A stretch of 54,020 bases of DNA, from positions 1 to 54,020 of the forward strand of contig NZ_QPJK01000003.1 in assembly GCF_003337555.1 (NCBI RefSeq), given 5' to 3'. How positions within the stretch are numbered: position 1 is the first letter of the stretch; each line of letters opens with the position of its first letter. Source of the DNA: Pseudorhodoferax soli. GTDB lineage: Bacteria; Pseudomonadota; Gammaproteobacteria; Burkholderiales; Burkholderiaceae_C. The position numbers and the translations under genes are program-made. The notes beneath the pieces were generated by a model, which was not told the origin of the DNA, searched no databases, and was given only the letters and a program-made list of their open reading frames with translations. This document shows positions 43,255-51,948 of the stretch, piece after piece.

Positions 43255-44439
43255 TCAGATCCGCTCGAACACCGCCGCGATGCCCTGGCCGCCGCCGATG
43301 CACATGGTGACCAGCGCGTAGCGGCCGCCCACGCGCTGCAGCTCGTGCAGCGCCTTCACGGTGATCACGGCGCCGGTGGCGCCGATCGGGTGGCCCAGCG
43401 AGATGCCCGAGCCGTTCGGGTTCACCTTGGCCGGGTCCAGGCCCAGGTCTTTCGTGACCGCGCAGGCCTGGGCCGCGAAGGCCTCGTTGGCCTCGATCAC
43501 GTCCAGGTCCGATACCTTCAGGCCGAGCTTTTCCAGCAGCTTCTTGCTGGCCGGCACCGGGCCGATGCCCATGTACTTGGGGTCCACACCGGCGTGCGCA
43601 TAGCCCACCAGGCGTGCCAGCGGCGCCAGGCCGCGGGCCTTGGCCACGGACGCTTCCATCAGCACCACGGCCGCGGCCGCGTCGTTCAGGCCCGAGGCGT
43701 TGCCGGCCGTCACCGTGCCGTTCTCCTTGACGAACACCGGCTTGAGCTTGGCCATGTCTTCCATGGTGGCTTCGGCGCGGAAATGCTCGTCGGTGTCGAA
43801 CACCACGTCGCCCTTGCGGCCCTTGGAGACCACCGGGACGATCTGCTCCTTGAAGTAGCCCGCGGCGCTGGCCTTGGCGGCGCGGCGGTGGCTCTCCACG
43901 GCCAGGCCGTCCTGGTCTGCCCGCGTGATGCCCCACTTGGCGGCGATGTTCTCGGCCGTCACGCCCATGTGGATGGTGTGGAAGGGGTCGTGCAGCGCGC
44001 CGACCATCATGTCCACCAGCTTGGTGTCGCCCATCCGTGCGCCCCAGCGGGCGTTGAGCGAAGCGTAGGGTGCGCGGCTCATGCTCTCGGCGCCGGCACC
44101 GATGGCGATGTCCGTGTCGCCCAGCAGGATGGACTGCGCGGCCGACACGATGGCCTGCAGGCCCGAGCCGCACAGGCGGTTCACGTTGAAGGCCGGCGTG
44201 TCCTCGCTGCAGCCGCCTTCGAGCGCGGCCACGCGCGAGAGGTACATGTCGCGCGGCTCGGTGTTGACGACGTGGCCGAACACCACATGGCCCACGTCCT
44301 TGCCCTCGACCTTGGCGCGTGCCAGCGACTCCCGCACGACCAGCGCACCCAGCTGCGTGGGCGGCACATCCTTCAGGCTGCCCCCGAAAGTACCGATGGC
44401 GGTGCGCACACCGCTGACGACGACGACTTCACGACCCAT
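43255..44439 (-). CDS. Acetyl-CoA acetyltransferase (thiolase)
   Basis: A 394-residue thiolase, the normal length. The acyl-enzyme Cys90 is in NRLCGSGLQA. IEANEAFAAQ, NPNGSGISLGHPIGATGA (catalytic His) and the second Cys in MCIGGGQGIA complete the active site. It condenses or cleaves acetyl-CoA units in fatty acid, PHA or aromatic-acid metabolism (PhaA/BktB type). Its stop codon abuts the stop of the M20-like gene. It is probably monocistronic. Confidence 0.93.
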   Translation of the reverse strand: MGREVVVVSGVRTAIGTFGGSLKDVPPTQLGALVVRESLARAKVEGKDVGHVVFGHVVNTEPRDMYLSRVAALEGGCSEDTPAFNVNRLCGSGLQAIVSAAQSILLGDTDIAIGAGAESMSRAPYASLNARWGARMGDTKLVDMMVGALHDPFHTIHMGVTAENIAAKWGITRADQDGLAVESHRRAAKASAAGYFKEQIVPVVSKGRKGDVVFDTDEHFRAEATMEDMAKLKPVFVKENGTVTAGNASGLNDAAAAVVLMEASVAKARGLAPLARLVGYAHAGVDPKYMGIGPVPASKKLLEKLGLKVSDLDVIEANEAFAAQACAVTKDLGLDPAKVNPNGSGISLGHPIGATGAVITVKALHELQRVGGRYALVTMCIGGGQGIAAVFERI

Positions 44440-44529
44440 GTTGTTGCTCCTGCTGGGAAGAAAAAATTGGCCGGCGATCTTCCCACGGGGCCCGCGGGCC
44501 AGGTGTCACCAAGCTGCCAAAGTAACAAT

Positions 44530-44970
44530 TCAGTGCACGCCATGGATGTGCCGCGTGCGCGACTGCATGCGCGGCACCGGCTCCTCGGCCAGCGTCTTCA
44601 GGATGCCGCAGTCCTCGGTCGGATGGGCCTGCTGGCACTGGCCGCGCAGCGTCTTGAGCTGCCGCTCGAGCGCGCGCAGCTCGCGGATGCGCTGCGCCAC
44701 GTGGCCGATGTGGGCGTCCAGCAGCGCGTTGACGCCGCCGCAGTCGCCGCCCGGCGCATCCTGGAACTGCAGCAGCGTGCGGATCTCGTCCAGCGCCATG
44801 TCGAGCGCGCGGCAATGCCGGATGAACGACAGGCGCTGCACGTGGCTGTCGGCGTAGTCGCGGTAGTTGCCTTCGGTGCGCGGCGCGGCCGGCAGCAGGC
44901 CGGCGCGTTCGTAGTAACGGATGGTTTCCACCGGTGTGCCGGTGGCAGTGGCGAGTTGTCCGATCTTCAT
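44530..44970 (-). CDS. cadR: MerR-family Cd/Pb/Zn-responsive regulator (CadR/PbrR type)
   Basis: A 146-residue regulator with N-terminal MerR HTH (MKIGQLATATGTPVETIRYYERAGLLP.. RTEGNYRDY) and a long dimerisation helix. The metal-binding Cys residues sit in DAPGGDCGGVNALL and RGQCQQAHPTEDCGIL, the CadR/PbrR pattern. The C-terminus is His-containing (RTRHIHGVH). It is divergent from the metal ATPase gene, with an operator/promoter of MerR type in the 61-base gap, so it should activate the ATPase on metal exposure. Confidence 0.9.
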   Translation of the reverse strand: MKIGQLATATGTPVETIRYYERAGLLPAAPRTEGNYRDYADSHVQRLSFIRHCRALDMALDEIRTLLQFQDAPGGDCGGVNALLDAHIGHVAQRIRELRALERQLKTLRGQCQQAHPTEDCGILKTLAEEPVPRMQSRTRHIHGVH

Positions 44971-44975
44971 GGCGC

Positions 44976-45006
44976 TTGACTCTACAGCGGCTTCAGGGTT
45001 TCCAAT
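44976..45006 (+). promoter_or_regulatory. MerR-type promoter/operator of the metal ATPase
   Basis: The -35 TTGACT at 44976-44981 and -10-like TCCAAT at 45001-45006 are separated by 19 bases, the long spacer that MerR regulators underwind. An imperfect dyad (ACTCTACA ... TTCAGGGT) fills the spacer. This supports the ATG at 45032 as the ATPase start. Confidence 0.75.
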
Positions 45007-45031
45007 GCCTGCAACCGACGAAAGACACCGC

Positions 45032-47041
45032 ATGAAGCATTGCTGTTCCGAGCCCGCACCGCGCGCGCATCCCGCCCCGGCTGGCCATGGCCACGGGGGC
45101 CACGACCACGACCACGACCACGACCACGGACACGACGATGGCGAGGGCGGCCATCTGCACGACCACGACCATGGTGCAGGCCCGGGCGTGGGCCGGCTGG
45201 CCGCGGCGCTGGCGCTGGCCATCGCGGCCGAGCTGCTGCATTTCCTGGCCGGCGACGCGCCCTGGTCCAAGGGCCTGGGCCTGGCCGTGGCCGCCGTGGC
45301 CATCGGCCTGTCGGGCGTGGAGACCTACACCCAGGGCTTCGCCGCGCTGCGCCGCGGGCGGCTCAACATCAACGCGCTCATGAGCGTGGCCGTCACCGGC
45401 GCCTTCCTCATCGGCCAGTGGCCCGAGGCCGCCATGGTCATGGCGCTCTACGCGATCGCCGAACTCATCGAAGGCCGCGCGGCCGACCGTGCGCGCAACG
45501 CCATCGCCGGCCTGCTGGCGCTCGCGCCCGAGCAGGCCGAGGTGCTGCAGAGCGACGGCAGCTGGCGCGCCCAGCCCGCGGCCGAGGTGCCGCTGGACGC
45601 TGTCGTGCGCATCCGCCCGGGCGAGCGCGTGCCGCTGGATGGCGTCGTGACAGAGGGCCGCAGCAGCATCGACCAAGCCCCTGTGACGGGCGAGAGCCTG
45701 CCGGTCGACAAGGGCCCGGGCGATACCGTGTTCGCCGGCACCGTCAATGCCGAGGGCGCGCTGCAGTTCCGCGTGACGGCTGCGGCCGGCAACACCACGC
45801 TGGCCCGCATCATCCACGCGGTCGAGCAGGCCCAGGCCACGCGTGCGCCCACGCAACGCTTCGTCGACCGCTTCGCCGCCATCTACACGCCCGCCGTGTT
45901 CGTGCTGGCGCTGGCGGTCGCGCTGGGCGGGCCGCTGCTGTTCGGCATGGCCTGGCTCGATGCCGTCTACAAGGCGCTGGTGCTGCTGGTCGTGGCCTGT
46001 CCCTGCGCGCTCGTGATCGCCACGCCCGTCACCGTGGTCAGCGCGCTGGCCGCGGCCGCGCGGCGCGGCATCCTGGTCAAGGGCGGCAGCCACCTGGAGA
46101 ACGCGCGCCGTCTCAAGGCCATCGCGCTGGACAAGACCGGCACCATCACGGCAGGCAAGCCGCAGCTGGTGCACTGGGAGGCGCTGGGCGCGGGCGGCGA
46201 TGCATCGGCCGGCCTGGCCGCCGCACTCGCGGCGCGCTCGGACCACCCGGTCTCGCGCGCCATCGTGCAGGGCCTGGCCGCTGCGCATCAGCCTGTCGAC
46301 GACTTCCGCGCCTTGCCCGGCCGCGGCTTGCAGGGGCGCGTCGACGGTCGCGAACTCGTGCTGGGCAACCACCGGCTCATCGAGGAACGCGGCCAGTGCA
46401 GCACCGCCCTGGAAGCCCTGTTGCGCACGCACGAAGAGCAGGGCCGCACGCTCACGCTGCTGGCCGATGCCGGCGGCGTTCTGGCGCTGTTCGCCGTGGC
46501 CGACACCATCAAGGACAGCTCGCGCGAGGCCGTGGCCGAATTCAAGCGCCTGGGCGTGGTGCCCGTCATGCTGACTGGCGACAACCTGGCCACCGCGCAG
46601 ACCGTGGCGCGCGAGGCCGGCATCACGGAGGTGCAGGGCAACCTGCTGCCCGAGGACAAGCTGGCCGCCATCGAGGCCTTGCAGCAGCGCCATGGCGCCA
46701 CCGCCATGACGGGCGACGGCATCAACGACGCACCGGCCCTGGCGCGCGCCGACATCGGCTTCGCCATGGGCGGTGCGGGCACCGATGTGGCCATGGAAGC
46801 CGCCGACGTGGTCATCATGAACGACGACCTGCGCCGCATTCCCGAAACCATCCGCCTGTCGCGCCGCACGCATGGGGTGCTGTGGCAGAACATCGTGCTG
46901 GCGCTGGGCATCAAGTCGGTGTTCATGGTGCTGGCGCTGCTGGGCACGGCGACGATGTGGATGGCCGTGTTCGCCGACATGGGTGCCACGCTGCTGGTGG
47001 TGGCCAACGGGCTGCGCCTGCTGCGCGCCCGCGCGGGCTGA
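45032..47041 (+). CDS. Heavy-metal P1B-type ATPase (ZntA/CadA type)
   Basis: A 669-residue metal efflux pump. The N-terminus (about 1-50) is a His/Asp-rich tail (CCSEPAPR then HDHDHDHDHGHDD and HLHDHDHG) in place of an HMA domain. About eight membrane helices follow. CPC is at 323-325 in VACPCALVIATPV, the phosphorylated Asp367 is in DKTGTIT, the HP motif is in ARSDHPVSRAI, and GDGINDAPALARADIGFAMG is the hinge. This matches Zn2+/Cd2+/Pb2+ exporters. It is controlled by the adjacent CadR-type regulator. Starts upstream of 45032 would overlap the promoter and are rejected. Confidence 0.92.
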   Translation: MKHCCSEPAPRAHPAPAGHGHGGHDHDHDHDHGHDDGEGGHLHDHDHGAGPGVGRLAAALALAIAAELLHFLAGDAPWSKGLGLAVAAVAIGLSGVETYTQGFAALRRGRLNINALMSVAVTGAFLIGQWPEAAMVMALYAIAELIEGRAADRARNAIAGLLALAPEQAEVLQSDGSWRAQPAAEVPLDAVVRIRPGERVPLDGVVTEGRSSIDQAPVTGESLPVDKGPGDTVFAGTVNAEGALQFRVTAAAGNTTLARIIHAVEQAQATRAPTQRFVDRFAAIYTPAVFVLALAVALGGPLLFGMAWLDAVYKALVLLVVACPCALVIATPVTVVSALAAAARRGILVKGGSHLENARRLKAIALDKTGTITAGKPQLVHWEALGAGGDASAGLAAALAARSDHPVSRAIVQGLAAAHQPVDDFRALPGRGLQGRVDGRELVLGNHRLIEERGQCSTALEALLRTHEEQGRTLTLLADAGGVLALFAVADTIKDSSREAVAEFKRLGVVPVMLTGDNLATAQTVAREAGITEVQGNLLPEDKLAAIEALQQRHGATAMTGDGINDAPALARADIGFAMGGAGTDVAMEAADVVIMNDDLRRIPETIRLSRRTHGVLWQNIVLALGIKSVFMVLALLGTATMWMAVFADMGATLLVVANGLRLLRARAG

Positions 47042-47052
47042 GGCCCTGAGAC

Positions 47053-47853
47053 TCAGGCCGTCTCGCGCTGCAGCACCAGCGCGAACAGCTCGTTGCGGAA
47101 ATGGATGCCCAGCCGCCCGAACGCGCGGTTGCGGTAGGTCTTCACCGTCGGCAGCGACAGCGCCAGGTCGGCCGCGATGCCGTCCTGCGTCATGCCGCGC
47201 AGCAACCGCGTGCACACATCGAGCTCGCGCGCCGTCAGCTCTGCGTTGAGCTGCTGCAGGCGCTGGCGCAGGGCTTCGGGCACGTGCGGTTCCGCCACCG
47301 GGCCGCGCAGCGCCACCTGCTTGCGCGCCAGGGCCAGCAGCGCGGGCGCCAACTGCTCGAAATCGCCGATCTGCGCGTCGCTGAGCGGGCGCTGGTGCGC
47401 GTGGCGGTAGAAGTTGACGGCGAACAGGGCAGCGTCCTCGGCGTGCTGCACGATGGACACGCGCTCGGCCATGCCATGCGCCTCGTAGACCCGGGCGCGG
47501 TGCTCGTCCGCCACCTCGCGCGACGTGATGTGGCACAGCTGGGTGCGCTGCGCCGGCGCGCCATCGAAGCCCAGGCTGCGGTCTTCGCGCACGGGCCCCG
47601 AGAGGTAGGCGTTCCAGCAGGCGCGTGTGGTGTCGGGAATGCCCAGGCTGGCCGACAGGTAGAGCTGGGGTGCACAGCCCGGACCGACCCGGTAGACCGA
47701 CCAGGAGGCGGCCGGCAGGGTGGGGTGGAGCTGCTGCAGCAGCTGCGCGCCGAATGCGTCCTCCCCCAGGTGCTCGACCATGGCGCCCACGGCCGCGGCC
47801 ACACCGGCAGGGGGTGTGCCCGGCCGCCAGCCGGCAGGGGTCCATTTGCGCAT
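47053..47853 (-). CDS. LuxR-family transcriptional regulator
   Basis: A 266-residue regulator. The N-terminal 190 residues form a sensor region without a family I can name. The C-terminal LuxR HTH (about 200-260) reads LTARELDVCTRLLRGMTQDGIAADLALSLPTVKTYRNRAFGRLGIHFRNEL (in pieces), with the signature TxRExxV and TVKTYR. The ATG at 47853 has AGGAG eight bases upstream; longer frames run into the neighbouring gene. It is divergent from the DUF3237 gene at 47966 and so probably regulates that catabolic cluster. Confidence 0.87.
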   Translation of the reverse strand: MRKWTPAGWRPGTPPAGVAAAVGAMVEHLGEDAFGAQLLQQLHPTLPAASWSVYRVGPGCAPQLYLSASLGIPDTTRACWNAYLSGPVREDRSLGFDGAPAQRTQLCHITSREVADEHRARVYEAHGMAERVSIVQHAEDAALFAVNFYRHAHQRPLSDAQIGDFEQLAPALLALARKQVALRGPVAEPHVPEALRQRLQQLNAELTARELDVCTRLLRGMTQDGIAADLALSLPTVKTYRNRAFGRLGIHFRNELFALVLQRETA

Positions 47854-47965
47854 GCTCGAGTCTCCTGGTTCTCCCGTCATCCTCTGGGATGACAGCTGCC
47901 GCAGCAGGGCGGATTTACGCTCGGCGGCGATTCTCGTCCCAATTTCCCACTTCCTCGCCACACCC

Positions 47966-48439
47966 ATGGACCCCGACTCGATTCCCGCGCCGCAGCTGCG
48001 GCCCTTCGCCGGTTTTACCGTCCAGGTGGCCGAACCCCAGGTGGTCGGCGCCGTGCCGCACGGCATCCGCCGGGTGATCCCCATCCTGGGCGGCAGCGTG
48101 CAGGGCGAGGGCTGGAGCGGCCGCGTGCTGCCCGGCGGCGCCGACTTCCAGCTCATCGTGCACGAGGGCTATGCCGAGCTCGACGCGCGCTACGTGGTCG
48201 AGACCGATGGCGGCGACCTCGTGTTCGTGCAGAACCAGGCCGTGCGCAGCGGACCGCCCGAACTCATGCGGCGCATCGCGCGCGGCGAGCCGGTCGATCC
48301 GGGCCAGATCTACTTCCGCTGCCAGCCGCGCTTCGAAACCGCCTCGAAGGCGCTGGGCTGGATCAACGAACGCCTGTTCGTCGGCAGCGGCGTGCGCCGG
48401 CCCGACTGCGTCCTGATGCGCTTCTTCGCGCTCGACTGA
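47966..48439 (+). CDS. DUF3237-family protein
   Basis: A 157-residue cytoplasmic beta-barrel-like protein of the DUF3237/UPF0311 family. Motifs are RVIPILGGSVQGEGWSGRVLPGGADFQ, ELDARYVVETDGGDLVFVQNQAVR and YFRCQPRFETASKALGWINERLFVG near the C-terminus. The biochemical role is not established for the family, which is often encoded with aromatic-acid and Bug-type transport genes. It is the first gene of a plus-strand run, 25 bases before the Bug/TctC gene. Confidence 0.88.
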   Translation: MDPDSIPAPQLRPFAGFTVQVAEPQVVGAVPHGIRRVIPILGGSVQGEGWSGRVLPGGADFQLIVHEGYAELDARYVVETDGGDLVFVQNQAVRSGPPELMRRIARGEPVDPGQIYFRCQPRFETASKALGWINERLFVGSGVRRPDCVLMRFFALD

Positions 48440-48464
48440 TTCCACCATTCCAAGGAGACAAGCC

Positions 48465-49439
48465 ATGAAACCTTCTCGCCGCCTGGCGCTGTGCGCCGCC
48501 GCGCTCGTTCCCTTCGCTGCCATGGCGCAAGCGCCGGCCTACCCGAACAAGCCGGTGCGCATCATCGTCGGCTTCCCGGCCGGCACCGGCCCCGACATCG
48601 TGGCGCGGCTGCTCGCGCAAAAGCTGTCCGAAGGCTGGGGCAACCTGGGCGTGATCGTCGACAACAAGCCCGGCGCGGCCGGCCTGATCGCCGCCTCCGA
48701 GGCCGCGCGCGCCGCGCCTGACGGCTACACGCTGATGCTGGGCGAGACGGGCCAGCTCAGCATCGCGCCCAGCAGCTACAACAAGCTGCCCTACGACCCG
48801 GCCAAGGACTTCATGCCCGTCTCGCAGGTGGTCACGGCCGACTTCATCCTGCTGGTCAACCCACAGAAGGTGCCGGCGAAGAACGTCAAGGAGTACGTGG
48901 ACTGGACGCGCCAGCAGAAGGGCCTCTTCCTGGCCACCTTCGGCGCCGGCACGCCGGGACATTTCGGCGCCTTCATGTTCGGCGACGCCATCGGCATCAA
49001 GCCCGAGCCCGTGCACTACAAATCCACCGGCGACGCGATGAGCGGCATCTTCAGCGGCGACGTGTCGGGCGTGTTCGCCAGCGCCGGGCTGGCCGGCCCC
49101 AACGTCAAGTCGGGCAAGCTGGTGGCGCTGGGCAGCACCGGCGCGCAGCGCACGGCCGTGCTGCCCGAGGTGCCGACCTTCAAGGAGCAGGGCTACGCCA
49201 ACCTGGAGTTCAACTCCTGGTTCGGCATCGTCGCGCCGGCGAAGACGCCGCCCGAGGTGGTGGCCAAGCTCAACGCCGACATCGTGCGCGCGATGCGTTC
49301 GCCCGACGGCCAGAAGAAGATGGAAGACGCGGGCTTTCGCGTCACCGGCACCACCCAGCAGGAGTTCGCCGGCGTGATCGCCGCGGACACCGCCAAGTGG
49401 GGCAAGGCCGTCGCCGCCACCGGCTTCAAGGCCGACTGA
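48465..49439 (+). CDS. Bug/TctC-type tripartite tricarboxylate transporter binding protein
   Basis: A 324-residue periplasmic solute-binding protein with a signal peptide at 1-21 (ending AMAQA). The family pattern is YPNKPVRIIVGFPAGTGPDIVARLLAQKL, then VDNKPGAAGLIAA, APDGYTLMLG and YDPAKDFMPVSQV. The GTGPD loop is the ligand carboxylate-pinching segment. Burkholderiales carry many of these orphan binding proteins for organic acids. The membrane components TctAB are not in the window. GGAG precedes the ATG. The neighbouring esterase suggests an aromatic or acyl acid ligand. Confidence 0.9.
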   Translation: MKPSRRLALCAAALVPFAAMAQAPAYPNKPVRIIVGFPAGTGPDIVARLLAQKLSEGWGNLGVIVDNKPGAAGLIAASEAARAAPDGYTLMLGETGQLSIAPSSYNKLPYDPAKDFMPVSQVVTADFILLVNPQKVPAKNVKEYVDWTRQQKGLFLATFGAGTPGHFGAFMFGDAIGIKPEPVHYKSTGDAMSGIFSGDVSGVFASAGLAGPNVKSGKLVALGSTGAQRTAVLPEVPTFKEQGYANLEFNSWFGIVAPAKTPPEVVAKLNADIVRAMRSPDGQKKMEDAGFRVTGTTQQEFAGVIAADTAKWGKAVAATGFKAD

Positions 49440-49464
49440 CCACACCCAAGGAGGAGACAACCCG

Positions 49465-51123
49465 ATGAAGAACACCCGTACAGCACTTCCCTTGTCCGCA
49501 CTGGCGCTGCTGGCCCTGGCCGGCTGCGGCGGCGACGGCGACGACCTGCGGCTCGACCTCACCGCCGCCGAAGCCCAGGCCGTCTGCGCCGACATGGTCG
49601 CCAAGTCCGGCCTGCCCGCCACCACGCTCACCACCCGCTATGTGGCCGCTGGCACGCGGCGCCCCGGTACCGCCACCAACGGCGACTTCCTGGGCGGGCA
49701 CTGCGTCGTGACCGGCAGCCGCGACGCCCGCACGGGTGTCGATGGCAAGCCCTACGCCATCGGCTTCGAACTGAGCCTGCCCGACCGCTGGAACGGCCGC
49801 TTCCTGTACCTGGGCGGTGGCGGCAACGACGGCACGTTGCGCGATACCTCGCTGTCCTCCAGCATCTCCATCGGCACGCCGTCGCCGCTGGGGCAGGGCT
49901 ACGCCGTGGTGTCGGCCGACGCCGGCCACCAGGGCACCAGCGCCAGTTTCGGCGCCGATCCGCAGGCCCGCATCGACCATGCCTACAACGCGCACGACAA
50001 GACCGCCCAGTCGGCCAAGGCGCTGATCGAATGGCGCTACGGCAAGGCCGCCAGCTACTCCTACTTCTCCGGCTGCTCCGGCGGCGGGCGCCAGGGCATG
50101 ATGTTTTCGCAGCGCTTTCCCAGCTACTTCGACGGCATCACGGCCGGCGCGCCGGCGATGCGCGTGTCCAGCGGCGCCACGGTGGCGGCGATGTGGAACA
50201 ACCGCAAGTTCAACGACATCGCGCCGGCAGGCGCGGACGGCAAGCCCGTGCTGTCGCAGGCCTTTTCCAATGGCGACCTGAACCTCGTCGCCGACGCGGT
50301 GCTGGCAGCCTGCGACGCCGGCGACGGCGTGGTCGACGGCATGGTGCAGAACGCCCGGGCCTGCCAGTTCGATCCGGCGGTGCTGCAGTGCGCGGGCGCC
50401 AAGACCGACAGCTGCATCAGCGCCGCACAGGTCGGCGCGCTCAAGGACGTGTTCGGCGGGCCGAAGACTTCGGCCGGCCAGGCGCTGTACGCCGGCCAGC
50501 CCTGGGATCCGGGCATCCGCGACAGCGGCTGGCGCGCCTGGACGCTGGGCACCTCGACCACCGCCGCGCCCAACTCGCGCTACATCACGCTGATGCTGGA
50601 CGCGCTGCGCAACGAGTTCTTCACGCCGGCCGACCCCGGCTTCGACGCGCTGGCCTTCAACTTCGACACCGACCCGGCGCGCATGGCCGCGTTCTCGGCG
50701 GTCTACGACAGCTACAGCGACGACCGGCTCGCCGCCTACAAGGCGCGCGGCGGCAAGCTGCTCCTCGTCCATGGCATGGCCGACCCGATCTTCTCGGCCA
50801 AGGACACGGCGGACTACTACGAGCGCCTGGCTGCCAACAACGGCGGCATCGCGGCCACGCAGGGCTTTGCGCGCAACTTCCTCGTGCCCGGCATGGCGCA
50901 CTGTTCGGGCGGCCCGGCCACCGACACCTACGACTCGCTGCAGGCCATGGTCGACTGGGTGGAGAAGGGCGTCGCACCCGACACCATCGCCGCGCGTGCC
51001 AGCGCCACCAACGCCACCTTCCCGAACCGCACGCGGCCGCTGTGCGCCTACCCCAAGTTCGCCAAGTACAAGGGCACGGGCAGCATCGAGGACGCGGCCA
51101 GCTTCAGCTGCGAGGCAAGCTGA
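49465..51123 (+). CDS. Tannase/feruloyl esterase-family lipoprotein
   Basis: A 552-residue exported esterase. The signal ends with lipobox LALAGC (Cys19 or near), so it is probably membrane-anchored. The catalytic Ser205 is in YFSGCSGGGRQG and His479 in VPGMAHCSGGP. The adjoining Cys204 and Cys480 match the CS-D-HC motif, in which a disulfide brings the triad together. The Asp candidate is in LLLVHGMADPIF. Such enzymes cleave esters of hydroxycinnamic or gallic acids, or phthalate-type esters. It is 25 bases downstream of the Bug/TctC gene and likely supplies its ligand acid. Confidence 0.9.
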   Translation: MKNTRTALPLSALALLALAGCGGDGDDLRLDLTAAEAQAVCADMVAKSGLPATTLTTRYVAAGTRRPGTATNGDFLGGHCVVTGSRDARTGVDGKPYAIGFELSLPDRWNGRFLYLGGGGNDGTLRDTSLSSSISIGTPSPLGQGYAVVSADAGHQGTSASFGADPQARIDHAYNAHDKTAQSAKALIEWRYGKAASYSYFSGCSGGGRQGMMFSQRFPSYFDGITAGAPAMRVSSGATVAAMWNNRKFNDIAPAGADGKPVLSQAFSNGDLNLVADAVLAACDAGDGVVDGMVQNARACQFDPAVLQCAGAKTDSCISAAQVGALKDVFGGPKTSAGQALYAGQPWDPGIRDSGWRAWTLGTSTTAAPNSRYITLMLDALRNEFFTPADPGFDALAFNFDTDPARMAAFSAVYDSYSDDRLAAYKARGGKLLLVHGMADPIFSAKDTADYYERLAANNGGIAATQGFARNFLVPGMAHCSGGPATDTYDSLQAMVDWVEKGVAPDTIAARASATNATFPNRTRPLCAYPKFAKYKGTGSIEDAASFSCEAS

Positions 51124-51161
51124 TGGGGCAGGGCGGCGCGTGGCCTAAGATCGCGCCGCCC

Positions 51162-51848
51162 ATGAACGACGCCAAGCCCGCCACTACCCCGCGCCGCAAG
51201 AGCGTGCGCGCCGTCAAGCCCGAGGGCCAGTGGCACCACGGCAACCTGCGCGAGTCGCTGATCCAGTGGGGCACGCACCTGCTGGACACCGAGGGCAGCG
51301 AGGCCATGAGCCTGCGCGCCACGGCCAAGCTGGCCGGCGTCTCGCAGGGCGCGCCCGCCCACCACTTCGGCGACAAGAACGGCCTGCTGGCCGCCATCGC
51401 GGCGCAGGGCTTCCGCGACCTGGTATCGCAGCGCCAGCGCCGGCTGGCCATGGTGGACGCGGCCGATGGCCCGGGCCAGCTGCGTGCGGTGCTGCTGACC
51501 TACATCGCCTTCGCGCAGGCCCATCCGGCGCGCTTCCAGCTCATGTTCGGCCCGCTGCTGGGCCGGCGCGACGACTACCCCGAACTGGTCGAGGCCGGCA
51601 CGGCCTCGTTCGCCATGCTGCGCAGCGTGGTGCTGCCGCTGCTGCCTTCGCCGCGCGCCGACCTGCTGACCGAGGACGAGGTGGCGAACATCGTCTGGGC
51701 CGCGGCCCACGGCCTGGCCACCCTGCGCATGCACGGGCGCGGCGCGCCCATCCGGACCGGGCCGCGGCCGAGCGCCGAGCAGATCGGCGAAGCCCTCGTG
51801 CGCTTCTGCCTGCTCGCCATCGACGGCCTGGCGACCGACCACGCCTGA
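51162..51848 (+). CDS. TetR-family transcriptional regulator
   Basis: A 228-residue regulator. The N-terminal basic arm and HTH (WHHGNLRESLIQWGTHLLDTEGSEAMSLRATAKLAGVSQGAPAHHFGDKNGLLAAIAAQGF, in pieces) are followed by a helical ligand domain with the TetR_C_33-like pattern (FAQAHPARFQLMFGPLLGRRDDYPEL). An alternative start at 51123 would overlap the esterase stop. A palindrome at 51897-51915, just downstream and upstream of the CoA ligase, is a candidate operator. Confidence 0.87.
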   Translation: MNDAKPATTPRRKSVRAVKPEGQWHHGNLRESLIQWGTHLLDTEGSEAMSLRATAKLAGVSQGAPAHHFGDKNGLLAAIAAQGFRDLVSQRQRRLAMVDAADGPGQLRAVLLTYIAFAQAHPARFQLMFGPLLGRRDDYPELVEAGTASFAMLRSVVLPLLPSPRADLLTEDEVANIVWAAAHGLATLRMHGRGAPIRTGPRPSAEQIGEALVRFCLLAIDGLATDHA

Positions 51849-51896
51849 CACCTTCGCGACTTGCGGTGCAGGTCGCGTGCTGCTAATCTCGCGCTC

Positions 51897-51915
51897 AACT
51901 AGACACTGCCTAGTT
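51897..51915. promoter_or_regulatory. Palindromic operator candidate upstream of CoA ligase
   Basis: AACTAG (51897-51902), 7-base spacer, CTAGTT (51910-51915), perfect arms. It lies in the 100-base gap between the TetR gene and the CoA ligase start at 51949, a natural site for TetR binding. The assignment is inference. Confidence 0.5.
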
Positions 51916-51948
51916 CGGCCCACGACGCAAAGAACGACGGAGACAAGC

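Noticed and set aside
44993-47845. 950-codon open frame antisense to the metal ATPase
   Set aside because: It is a mirror of a well-conserved ATPase gene, with Arg/Gly/His-rich sequence and no family motif.
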